The notes under the pieces were generated by a model. It did no database searches. It was given only the letters and a program-made list of their open reading frames with translations, and was not told the DNA's origin. 25,009 bases of DNA from NCBI GenBank assembly GCA_051875715.1, contig JBJEHD010000008.1, forward strand, positions 1 through 25,009, given 5' to 3'. Made by a program: the position numbers and the translations under genes. The stretch's first letter is position 1. Every line of letters starts with the position of its first letter. The DNA is from DYCT01 sp051875715. GTDB taxonomy: Bacteria; Bacteroidota; Bacteroidia; Bacteroidales; Bacteroidaceae. Shown one piece after another: positions 7,941 through 14,749 of the stretch.

Positions 7941-7977
7941 GAGGCTGTGTCAAAACTTCCAATTTTGGCACAGCCTC
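7941..7977 (+). terminator. GAGGCTGT-family hairpin ending the GH20 operon
   Basis: A stem of about 17 bp (GAGGCTGTGTCAAAA with its partner in TTTTGGCACAGCCTC) and a very short loop lie 9 nt after the second GH20 stop codon. The single T-G position is a wobble pair on the plus-strand RNA. It is the same stem as at 18-54 and adjoins the 120-bp palindromic element. Confidence 0.7.
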
Positions 7978-7980
7978 AAA

Positions 7981-8100
7981 GGTGCGTCAGAATGGTCGAG
8001 ATGCAAGGCGCTGAGGCTGAGGTCGAAGGGAGTGTACTGGCGTACACGACCAAGGCCGAATGCCGATAGCAACGCCGCAGATGGGCCATTATGACACACC
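7981..8100 (+). repeat. 120-bp palindromic element, complete copy
   Basis: The outer arms GGTGCGTCAGAATGG and CCATTATGACACACC are inverted repeats (13 of 15 positions). The centre is a perfect 6-bp hairpin GTGTAC-TGGC-GTACAC at 8032-8047. Pairing between is only partial. One end matches 1-17, and most of both halves match 15640-15701 in degenerate form. It encodes no protein. No transposase or clear target duplication is seen. Confidence 0.75.
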
Positions 8101-8108
8101 GCCATGCG

Positions 8109-8152
8109 GTTGCAATGCCGTTGCAACGAGGCCCGGAAGCACGTCCCCGGGC
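8109..8152. repeat. Two small consecutive palindromes
   Basis: GTTGCAA/TTGCAAC with a 5-nt loop (8109-8127) is followed by GCCCGG/CCGGGC with a 10-nt loop (8131-8152). They belong to the run of inverted repeats filling 7932-8259. Confidence 0.5.
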
Positions 8153-8169
8153 GGCTGCAGAGGGGTGCA

Positions 8170-8235
8170 TACACGAAGGGCTTCGTCTGTACACGCGAAG
8201 GCAGATGCGTGTACAGACGAAGCCCTTTGCGTGTA
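8170..8235. terminator. Long perfect hairpin between convergent GH20 and GH43 genes
   Basis: Arms 8170-8196 and 8207-8235 pair over 27 bp with only a 2-nt bulge and a 10-nt loop; the core AAGGGCTTCGTCTGTACACGC is perfect. It lies 24 nt beyond the GH43 stop codon. It could act as a bidirectional transcription barrier or mRNA 3'-end stabiliser. There is no flanking T tract, so it is not a textbook factor-independent terminator. Confidence 0.55.
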
Positions 8236-8259
8236 TACGCGCAGACTCCTACGTCGTTT

Positions 8260-9939
8260 CTACTTTTTGGTGATGCGGAACCAGTCGATGTCTGCCCAGC
8301 CGCCGTCGTTGATGACCATGTTCGGACGGGTGCAGAACATGCCCACTTTGGCACCAATCCATTTGCCTTCCTTCACCTGGAAGGCCTGGCCCAGCGGGGT
8401 GAACTTCTTGCCGTCGGTGCTGTAGCTGAACTCGCAGCGCACGAGCAGGTCGGCGCCGCCGTCGCGTCCGCTGTCGATGGTGCTGAAGTCGGTAGAGAAG
8501 CGGGCCTTCAGGTAGACGGTCGGTTGCTTCAGGTCGACGGAGGCGTGGCTCGTCTCGGGCGTGCCCTTATCGGCCTTCCGGCATTCCACCTGCGAAAGCA
8601 CCAGGCCCCGGTCGGTGTTCTCGAGGAAGAGTCCGGCGTAGTTCAGGCCCATCACCACCAGACCGGTGCGCTCGCCCGTGTATTTGGGGCTGGGGCTGAA
8701 GGTCAGTTTCATCGTGGCGGTGAAGTTGGGGGCCGGTGTCTTCTGCAGCAGCAGGTTGGCCACGTCCCACAGGTTCTTGTAGTCGTCGCGCACGGGGTAG
8801 GAGTAGAGCCGGAGCACGCCCTTGTCGCCGGCGCAGTACGACCATTTCTCGTTGATGTTGGCGTGCCACTGCCATTGGGGCTGCAGCGTGAAGGAGTCGA
8901 ACTCGTCGCTTTCCTGCGGCGTGCATATCGGGAGGTTCTTGGTTCCCACGTTGGGTTTTCGGTAGGTCAGCACGGGGTCGCCGCAGCCGTCGCCGTCGGT
9001 GTCGATGCCGATGACGGGCCAGTCGTTCACCCATTTCATCGGTTGCAGGTGGACCAGACGGCCGTAGGCTCCCACGTCCTGGAAGTGGAGGAACCAGTCC
9101 TCGCCCGTCGGCGTGTCCACCCAGGCACCCTGGTGCGGGCCGTTGACGGGGCTCTTGCCTTGTGCCATGACGATGCGGTCTTCGTACGGGCCGTACACGT
9201 TTCTCGAACGGGCCACCACCTGCCAGCCTGTCGGCACACCGCCGGCCGGGAAGAAGAGGTAGTAGTAGCCGTTGCGCTTGTAGAATTTCGGGCCTTCGCA
9301 CGTTTCGTGCGCCTCATGCCCGTCGAACACGATGCGGCTGGGCGTGATGGCCTTTGTGGCCTCGGCATTGAGTTCGCAGATGGCGATGACGCTCTTCAGT
9401 CCGGCCCGGCTGCCGGCATAGGCATGCACCAGGTAGACGCGTCCGTCTTCGTCCCACAGCGGCGTGGTGTCGATGATGCCCTTTGCAGGCTTCACCATCA
9501 CCGGCTCGGTCCACTGGCCGCGCGGATTCTGCGTCTTGGTCATGAACACGCCCTGGTCGGGGTCGCCCCAGAAGATGTAGAACCAGCCGTTGTGGTAGCG
9601 GATGCTCGGGGCCCACACGCGGTTGCCGTGCTCGGGCCGTTCGGGCATGAGGGCCGGCTGCAGCGTGTGCGGGATGGCCGCTCCGATGATGGTCCAGTTG
9701 ACCAGGTCTTTGGAGTGGAGGATTTGCAGGCCGGGCAGGCTGTTGAAACTCGACGAGGTGAGGTAGAAGTCGTCGCCCACGCGGCAGGCGTCCGGGTCGG
9801 AATAGTCGGCGTAGAGAACCGGATTCTGATAGGTGCCGTCGCCTCGGTCGGCCACCCATACCTGCGAAACGTAGTTCTGGGCCGCCAGCGGTGCGATGGA
9901 AAGCAGGCACGCGCCCAACAGTGATTGGATTGTTTTCAT
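8260..9939 (-). CDS. GH43 glycosidase (beta-xylosidase/arabinofuranosidase-like)
   Basis: A 559-aa exported glycosidase acting on arabinose-, xylose- or galactose-containing plant side chains. The signal peptide is MKTIQSLLGACLLSIAPLAAQ. The five-bladed GH43 propeller begins at YQNPVLYADYSDPD; D48 is the likely catalytic base, the aspartate in KGIIDTTPLWDEDGRVYLVH the pKa modulator, and the glutamate in HETCEGPKFY the general acid. The C-terminal third (from about residue 360, DEFDSFTLQPQWQWHAN) is a concanavalin-like beta-sandwich typical of GH43 subfamily 12 proteins. The start at 9939 is chosen for the signal peptide; a longer in-frame extension is unlikely. It is the last gene of the pectin-type cluster; a terminator separates it from the gene upstream. 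Confidence 0.92.
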   Translation of the reverse strand: MKTIQSLLGACLLSIAPLAAQNYVSQVWVADRGDGTYQNPVLYADYSDPDACRVGDDFYLTSSSFNSLPGLQILHSKDLVNWTIIGAAIPHTLQPALMPERPEHGNRVWAPSIRYHNGWFYIFWGDPDQGVFMTKTQNPRGQWTEPVMVKPAKGIIDTTPLWDEDGRVYLVHAYAGSRAGLKSVIAICELNAEATKAITPSRIVFDGHEAHETCEGPKFYKRNGYYYLFFPAGGVPTGWQVVARSRNVYGPYEDRIVMAQGKSPVNGPHQGAWVDTPTGEDWFLHFQDVGAYGRLVHLQPMKWVNDWPVIGIDTDGDGCGDPVLTYRKPNVGTKNLPICTPQESDEFDSFTLQPQWQWHANINEKWSYCAGDKGVLRLYSYPVRDDYKNLWDVANLLLQKTPAPNFTATMKLTFSPSPKYTGERTGLVVMGLNYAGLFLENTDRGLVLSQVECRKADKGTPETSHASVDLKQPTVYLKARFSTDFSTIDSGRDGGADLLVRCEFSYSTDGKKFTPLGQAFQVKEGKWIGAKVGMFCTRPNMVINDGGWADIDWFRITKK

Positions 9940-10013
9940 AAATTCGGATTGTTTGGATACATGGTATGATGGAAAAGATACGGATGAAAGGCCGTTCGCA
10001 CTCAACGGACAAA

Positions 10014-10050
10014 CAAAGGCAGGCCTCGAAGCTATGCAGACCTGCCTTTG
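10014..10050 (-). terminator. Terminator of the beta-helix protein gene
   Basis: A perfect 10-bp stem CAAAGGCAGG/CCTGCCTTTG with a 17-nt loop begins 24 nt after the stop codon at 10074 and is followed on the minus strand by the T-rich TTTGTTTGTCC. It implies that GH43 has its own promoter or depends on read-through; only a weak -7-like TATCTTTT (9980-9973) is visible before GH43. Confidence 0.7.
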
Positions 10051-10073
10051 CCGATGCGTTCAGGGCCTCTGGC

Positions 10074-11282
10074 TTAGCGGATGTAGACTTTCTCTACCTG
10101 TACGGTGCCGTCTTCCAATGTGTGGCGCAGGATGTTCAGCCCCTTGACGGGTGCACTCACTTCTACGCCGGCAGCGGTGAAGCAGGCGGTGGAGACGATG
10201 GCTTTGCCGGCCACGTTGGCCTCGATGCCGTTGTCGTCGGCCGGACGCCAGCGCGGGTCGCCAGCCTGGCTGTATGCCTGTCCGGCAGCCAGCGTGAAGT
10301 CACAGTTGGCCGCATCCTTAAACAGTTCGGCTACGGCCGGAGCCTCGTTCTTCACCTCGTTGTCGGTGAAGTACTTGTCGCTGTTGGTGTCGACTTGCCA
10401 GCTGCTGGAGATGAAGTTGCCCTTCTTCGTGTAGAACTCGTAGTTCTCGTCGGTGCTTTGGGGCACCTTGCTGAAGATTTTCGTGATGCCGCTCAAAGGC
10501 TCGCCGAGCAGGTTGTTCTGGAAACTGAACGAACCGGCCACGGGAACGGCCGAACCGCCCACCTTGCCGAAGTCCACCACGTAGTTGGCAGCAGACGTGC
10601 CGCCCAGCACCACCTTGTTGAGGGTGTTGTTCTCCATGCAGAAGTTCGTCAGGCGCACGTCGGTCTCGCCGGTGGCGGCGGGCTTGAACGTCACCAGGTT
10701 CTTGGCCTGGTTTGCGGTGGAGAAGTTGAAGAAGGTGTTGTTCGTCAGCGTCAGCGTACCCAGCTTGCCCACCTCGAACGAGAGGAGCGAGTAGCTGCCG
10801 ATTTTGGACACCAGGCAGTTGTTCACCGTGATGGAGCCGATGGCGATGCTTTCGTTGTCGCGTACACGGACCACGCCGCGCGATTCGGTCAGCACGCAGC
10901 CGTCGAACACGATTTCCTTGATGCTGGTCTTGACGGCCAAGGCATAGTCGCCGTCCTCGGCACCACGCGTCACCTTCAGGTTCTTGAAGCGGAAAGCACC
11001 CAGTTCGGCCACGCCCGAGAGGTCGTAGGCACCCTTGGTGGTCAGCACGGAGGCGTCGCCCTCGCCCTGCACGGTGATGCTGGTGACGGCGGCGTTGACG
11101 GCGATGCTCGTGATGGCGTCGGAGGTCACGTCGATGTTCGTCCCGGCCGGGATGGTGATGACAACGTCGCCGGCACCGTTGGCCAGCGCATTCAGATACT
11201 CATCGGCCGTGGCAACGGTCTGTGCCTGGAGGCCGAAACTGGCGGTCAGCATGGCTGCCGCAAGAAGTACATTCTTTTTCAT
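10074..11282 (-). CDS. Exported beta-helix protein, DUF4957/DUF5123-like, with C-terminal sorting-like tail
   Basis: A 402-aa exported protein of unknown activity. A signal peptide (MKKNVLLAAAMLTASFGLQAQ) precedes repeated short strands (FRFKNLKVTR, IVFDGCVLTES, ITVNNCLVSKI, LTLTNNTFFNF, CMENNTLNKVV, FSFQNNLL) characteristic of right-handed parallel beta-helices. The segment ending FKDAANCDFTLAAGQAYSQAGDPRW closely resembles the end of DUF5123 domains, which usually occur with DUF4957 in pectin-utilisation loci. The last 45 or so residues (FTAAGVEVSAPVKGLNILRHTLEDGTVQVEKVYIR) resemble Bacteroidota type IX secretion or C-terminal sorting tails of the Prevotella type. It may bind or cut pectin; no catalytic set is obvious. 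It is monocistronic, with its own -7 box and terminator. Confidence 0.75.
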   Translation of the reverse strand: MKKNVLLAAAMLTASFGLQAQTVATADEYLNALANGAGDVVITIPAGTNIDVTSDAITSIAVNAAVTSITVQGEGDASVLTTKGAYDLSGVAELGAFRFKNLKVTRGAEDGDYALAVKTSIKEIVFDGCVLTESRGVVRVRDNESIAIGSITVNNCLVSKIGSYSLLSFEVGKLGTLTLTNNTFFNFSTANQAKNLVTFKPAATGETDVRLTNFCMENNTLNKVVLGGTSAANYVVDFGKVGGSAVPVAGSFSFQNNLLGEPLSGITKIFSKVPQSTDENYEFYTKKGNFISSSWQVDTNSDKYFTDNEVKNEAPAVAELFKDAANCDFTLAAGQAYSQAGDPRWRPADDNGIEANVAGKAIVSTACFTAAGVEVSAPVKGLNILRHTLEDGTVQVEKVYIR

Positions 11283-11339
11283 ACGTTTTTGGTATTAGAC
11301 ATTAAACATTGAGATAAATTGGTTTCTTTGTTTGGTAGG

Positions 11340-11413
11340 CAAAGATAGGTAGTGGGATAGATAGTGGTGTGCAACTATTGGCCGAAAGCCCCGTCGGGAT
11401 GTGCAATTATTGG
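11340..11413 (-). promoter_or_regulatory. Promoter with tandem operator-like repeats, beta-helix gene
   Basis: The -7 box TATCTTTG lies at 11347-11340 (minus strand), giving a leader of about 50 nt. No -33 TTTG is present. Instead, 20 nt upstream is TGTGCAACTATTGG (11368-11381, plus-strand reading), repeated as TGTGCAATTATTGG at 11400-11413, exactly 32 bp apart, about three helical turns. This layout suits a dimeric activator such as a hybrid two-component or AraC-type regulator. A related motif precedes the GH28 gene. Confidence 0.5.
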
Positions 11414-11417
11414 GTGA

Positions 11418-11444
11418 AAATAGGCGACTAATTGATACCTATTT
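11418..11444 (-). terminator. Hairpin overlapping the stop codon of the DUF4861 gene
   Basis: AAATAGG/CCTATTT, 7 bp with a 13-nt loop. One arm contains the TAG stop codon at 11441-11439. It is AU-rich and followed by TC only; a weak terminator or mRNA 3'-end structure. Confidence 0.35.
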
Positions 11445-12668
11445 GCGTTTGACGGTAATCTGACACGGGTGTGCAAGCCGCTCCTTCCACAGCCGCGCCT
11501 CTTCGAACCAGGCCTCGGCATCGGGATAGCCGAAGGTCTCCTTGGTGGAGGTGAACATGGTGTGGTAGGTGAACCGGGCCTTGCCGGGCGCATGGACGAG
11601 GTAGAGGTAGTTGTCCTTGTCCTTGGCCTCGCGCACCAGGTGGTGGGCCGGGATGCAGGTGGCCAGGCCGACGGTCTCCTTGGCATATTTCACCGTGTCG
11701 TTCACCGGCCAGTCGGTGCCCCAGCAGGCCACCAACCCATCGTGGTCGGAATAAGACGTGGATCCGACGATGTTTTGCACCCCGGTGCAGAAAATCTGCT
11801 GGGCCAGCGGACGGTCGAAACGGATGCCGACCTCGAGGTCGCGGTGTCCGGCATAGAGCGTGTAGCGGGTGGTCATGTTCAGCGTGCCGCCCTGGTAGTG
11901 CCAGCCTTCGTCCACCACCTCGACGATGGCACGTACGGGGCCGGTGGCCACGATGCGTTCGGTGCGCAGGTCGACTTCGCTCGCGTGGGTGGCCTGTTGG
12001 CCGTTCCAGCCCTTGAGGGTGCCCGGTCCGCAACTGTCGAACACGCGCAGCACGTCGTCGCCGAAGCCCTGGGCCAGTTGCTCGTCAGTGGGATAGAAAT
12101 GGCATTGTTCCAGTTCCAGTCGCTTTTGGAATTTGCCGTACGGGTCGAGCGTCTGCTTGTGGTTGAAGTAGACGCGGTAGCCCACCAGTTCGGACTCCAG
12201 CATGGGACCGTGCGGGTAGACCAGGTTGTACACGTCGCTGCTGCCCGGGACGCTGAGCGAACGGACAGGTTGGTGCTTGCCTTTCTTCACGTCGCGCAAC
12301 ATCATGCCGGCAAACACACGCGAAGGGTAGGCCTGCGTGGCGGGTTCGGACGAGAAGGTGACGGTCACCTCCTTGGTGCTTTGGGCCGGGAGGTCGACCA
12401 CGAAGGCCAGTTCGTCGGGTTTGCGGTCGGCGTCGAGGTCGTCCAGCTGGCAGGGAATCTCCCGACCGGCTTCACGTACGACGGCCGAACGTATGTCGAA
12501 CCGAATGGGGCACTCGGCCAACGAAAGCACGACGGGGGCGTCGGCCTGAGGCTTGTCCCAGTCGTTGGTCAGGCAAACAGTGAGGGTTTTCTCTTCGGCC
12601 TGCAGGGCCGTGGCATGGCTCAGCGTGGCGCCGAACAATGCGAGGGTAAGGATAGAAGTAGGTTTCAT
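11439..12668 (-). CDS. DUF4861 family exported protein
   Basis: A 409-aa protein with a Sec signal (MKPTSILTLALFGATLSHATALQAEE). The rest is beta-rich with segments typical of DUF4861: an N-terminal sandwich (LTVCLTNDWDKPQADAPVVL, REIPCQLDDLDADRKPDELAFVVDLP), then YGPM-like YPHGPMLESELVGYRVYFNHKQTLDPYGK, and a C-terminal part ending in the amphipathic region DAEAWFEEARLWKERLAHPCQITVKRK. DUF4861 proteins are often found beside uronic-acid-polysaccharide enzymes in Bacteroidota; I do not know a firmly established reaction. It lies 69 nt after GH28 and probably shares its transcript, so a role in degrading galacturonan-derived oligosaccharides is inferred from context only. Confidence 0.75.
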   Translation of the reverse strand: MKPTSILTLALFGATLSHATALQAEEKTLTVCLTNDWDKPQADAPVVLSLAECPIRFDIRSAVVREAGREIPCQLDDLDADRKPDELAFVVDLPAQSTKEVTVTFSSEPATQAYPSRVFAGMMLRDVKKGKHQPVRSLSVPGSSDVYNLVYPHGPMLESELVGYRVYFNHKQTLDPYGKFQKRLELEQCHFYPTDEQLAQGFGDDVLRVFDSCGPGTLKGWNGQQATHASEVDLRTERIVATGPVRAIVEVVDEGWHYQGGTLNMTTRYTLYAGHRDLEVGIRFDRPLAQQIFCTGVQNIVGSTSYSDHDGLVACWGTDWPVNDTVKYAKETVGLATCIPAHHLVREAKDKDNYLYLVHAPGKARFTYHTMFTSTKETFGYPDAEAWFEEARLWKERLAHPCQITVKRK

Positions 12669-12686
12669 AGATGTTGAAATGCAAAT

Positions 12687-12718
12687 GGGAAACGAGCACG
12701 GTTGAGTGCTCGCCTCCC
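12687..12718 (-). other. Intercistronic hairpin between GH28 and DUF4861 genes
   Basis: The core CGAGCAC/GTGCTCG is perfect with a 6-nt loop. On the minus-strand RNA the stem extends to 13 bp through two G-U pairs and four Watson-Crick pairs; on the plus strand those two positions mismatch, pointing to function in the transcript of these genes. No U tract follows, so partial termination or mRNA end protection are both possible. Confidence 0.5.
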
Positions 12719-12737
12719 ATACGATTATACATAAGGT

Positions 12738-14348
12738 TTATAGACTGAATACTTGTTCTGCCGCACCGATTTCTTCGACATCGGTTCCGTTGATGTGGAT
12801 GTCCTTGGCGTTCTTCACACGAACCTGGGGACCCTTGTTCGGCACGATGGTCACGTTGGCCATGCTGACTCCGTCGGCGTTGTTGATGACGGCACCCTCT
12901 TTGGCATCGGTGATGACCACGTCGCTGATGCGGACGTTCTGGATGCGCATTTCAGGCAAGCCGTTGAAGAACATGGCACGTCCCGAACCTTTGCAGTTGA
13001 CGTGGGTGATGGTGATGTCCTTGAAGGCGGGCGTCTCTTCGGTCACCGGAGGCACCACTTCCTCTTTCGGATTCTCGTCTTCGGCCGTCACGTCGCCCGG
13101 AGCCTTTCCGCCGTAGAAGAGGTCGAACAGCAACGGTTCGCCCGGGATGTTGATCATGTTGATGCGGTTGATGTAGATGCCTTCGACCACGCCGCCACGG
13201 CCGCGTGTGCTCTTGAAACGGAGGCCGACGTCGGTGCCCAGGAAGGTGCAGTCGGTCACGTAGATGTTCTTCACGCCGCCCGACATCTCGCTGCCGACCA
13301 CGAAACCGCCGTGTCCGTGCAACACGGTGTTGTTCTTCACGATGACGTTTTCGCAGGGTTCGCCACGGCGGCGTCCGTCTTCGTCCTTACCGGACTTGAT
13401 GCAGATGGCGTCGTCGCCGGCATCGAACACACTGTTGACAATCAGCGTGTTTTTGCACGATTCCAGGTCGAGCGCATCGCCGTTTTGCGAGTACCAGGGG
13501 TTGTAGACGCTGACGCGGTTGATGGTGATGTCCTCGCACGAAAGCGGGTGGAGGCACCAGCAGGGCGAGTTCTTGAACGTGACGCCTTCGATCAGCACTT
13601 GCTTGCACTTCACGAAACTGAGCATCACCGGACGCAACCAGTCGTGGATGCTTTCCCATTCCTCATCGGTGTGGATGCCCTCGGGGTTGTTGAAGTTGAC
13701 GCAAGCCATGGCGCCTTTATAGGATTTCTCGCTGGGATACCATACCTTTTCGTCGGGACTTACCACACCGCCTTGGGCCGTCAGTTTCTTCCATTGGGAG
13801 GCCGTCAGCTTGTCGCGCTTGACGGGACGCCAGCTGTCGCCTGCGCCGTCGAACGTGCCGTGGCCGGTGATGGCGATGTTTTCAGCCTCGAGGGCGTAGA
13901 TGGGCGATTGGCAGCGGCGCGTGTCCAGTCCTTCGAAAGAGGTCTGGATGATGGGGTAGGCGTTGAAGTCGTCGGTGAAGACCACCAGCGCGTTGTGCTC
14001 GGTGAAGAGGTTCACGTTGTCGAGCAGGACGATTGGGCCGGTCAGCCACAACCCTTCGGGGATGACCACCGTACCGCCTCCGCGCTCGTTCACCTGCTTG
14101 ATGGCGGCGTTGATGGCTTCCGTGTTCAGCGTCTTGCCGTCGGACACGGCACCGAACTCGCAGATGCTGACTTTATAGTCGGGGAAAGACGGACGCTTCA
14201 CTTGGTCCATCTCGAAAGGGAGATTCTGGTAGACGTCGGCCATGCAGTCGGCCGGACATTGTTTGCTGCATCCCGTCTGGCAACTCTGCAAAAGCGGCAA
14301 AGCACCGAGGCATACAATCGGAATGAGTTTCTTCAGATGTGCATTCAT
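12738..14348 (-). CDS. GH28 polygalacturonase-family lipoprotein
   Basis: A 536-aa right-handed beta-helix glycosidase that hydrolyses galacturonic-acid linkages of pectin. The N-terminus is a lipoprotein signal with lipobox LLQSC (Cys 23), so it is anchored in a membrane. All GH28 motifs are visible: NGDALD (289-294, the NTD-type motif with D291/D294), AGDDAICIKSG (D312, D313), HGHGGFVVGSE (H346) and RFKSTRGRGG (R377, K379). The catalytic aspartates therefore seem intact. At about 540 aa with a long insertion (about residues 175-235) it is larger than fungal endo-enzymes, fitting bacterial exo- or rhamnogalacturonan-type members. It is the first gene of the cluster, preceded by a leader of about 180 nt. 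Confidence 0.93.
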   Translation of the reverse strand: MNAHLKKLIPIVCLGALPLLQSCQTGCSKQCPADCMADVYQNLPFEMDQVKRPSFPDYKVSICEFGAVSDGKTLNTEAINAAIKQVNERGGGTVVIPEGLWLTGPIVLLDNVNLFTEHNALVVFTDDFNAYPIIQTSFEGLDTRRCQSPIYALEAENIAITGHGTFDGAGDSWRPVKRDKLTASQWKKLTAQGGVVSPDEKVWYPSEKSYKGAMACVNFNNPEGIHTDEEWESIHDWLRPVMLSFVKCKQVLIEGVTFKNSPCWCLHPLSCEDITINRVSVYNPWYSQNGDALDLESCKNTLIVNSVFDAGDDAICIKSGKDEDGRRRGEPCENVIVKNNTVLHGHGGFVVGSEMSGGVKNIYVTDCTFLGTDVGLRFKSTRGRGGVVEGIYINRINMINIPGEPLLFDLFYGGKAPGDVTAEDENPKEEVVPPVTEETPAFKDITITHVNCKGSGRAMFFNGLPEMRIQNVRISDVVITDAKEGAVINNADGVSMANVTIVPNKGPQVRVKNAKDIHINGTDVEEIGAAEQVFSL

Positions 14349-14431
14349 GGTATATCAGTAATGTTTGGGTTTTACGAAGGTGATATGTTCGTCAACAACC
14401 GGGAGGCCTTTTCCTTAGTCGTTTATTACCC

Positions 14432-14461
14432 GCGTAAGCGGCCCTCACGGGTGGCTTACGC
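14432..14461 (-). promoter_or_regulatory. Hairpin in the leader of the GH28 gene
   Basis: GCGTAAGC/GCTTACGC is a perfect 8-bp stem; inside it CCC/GGG can form a second short stem with loop TCAC. It lies within the predicted long 5' leader, 84 nt before the GH28 start codon. It may be an operator, an RNA control structure or a decayed repeat. Confidence 0.45.
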
Positions 14462-14534
14462 AAGTGAATAAATCATGTTAACCTAATTCTAACCTTTAAT
14501 AAATACTATGAAAAAACCTCTTAATTGTCGGGTG

Positions 14535-14576
14535 CAAAGATAAAAGACAGCAAACAAAGCGTATGTGTATATATTG
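14535..14576 (-). promoter_or_regulatory. Promoter and operator-like motif of GH28 gene
   Basis: The minus-strand -7 box TATCTTTG (14542-14535) has no -33 TTTG at normal spacing. A copy of the TGTGnnnnTATTG motif (14564-14576, plus-strand reading) lies 21 nt upstream, nearly the spacing seen at 11340-11413. The 14349-14749 interval otherwise holds the hairpin at 14432-14461 and the fabI promoter. Confidence 0.45.
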
Positions 14577-14714
14577 TTGGTTTACGTGTATTTTTTCACC
14601 TAAAACAAGTGGACAAACGGCCGTAAATAGGGATTTAAAGGCCGTTAAGGGGCCATTATTGGCTTTTTTAGAGAATAAATCGAGGCTTCACACCTGCGTT
14701 TCCGATAATAGTTG

Positions 14715-14722
14715 TATCTTTG
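14715..14722 (+). promoter_or_regulatory. -7 box of fabI promoter
   Basis: TATCTTTG matches TAnnTTTG and lies 27 nt before the fabI start codon. A clear -33 element is not seen. Confidence 0.55.
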
Positions 14723-14749
14723 CAACCTAATTTAACATATTTATAAGGT

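Noticed and set aside
7981..8100. Interpretation as an integron attC site
   Set aside because: The element is a folded palindrome of suitable size, but I see no core GTTRRRY sites at the ends, no integrase and no cassette-like array of promoterless genes.
8104..9924. Long open frame (about 600 codons) on the plus strand opposite GH43
   Set aside because: It is a codon-bias shadow of the GH43 gene: its composition is rich in V, H, G, A and D with no recognisable domain, as expected for an antisense frame in GC-rich DNA. Similar shadows lie opposite most genes here.
14508..14543. Possible 11-codon leader peptide (ATG AAA AAA CCT ...) on the plus strand between GH28 and fabI
   Set aside because: It lies upstream of the fabI -7 box, so it would not be in the fabI transcript, and it overlaps the GH28 promoter on the other strand. 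No ribosome-binding site or attenuator structure was seen.
14651..14669. GCCA/TGGC hairpin followed by six T residues
   Set aside because: The stem is only 4 bp and lies in a gene-free divergent region with no transcript to terminate; likely chance in AT-rich DNA.
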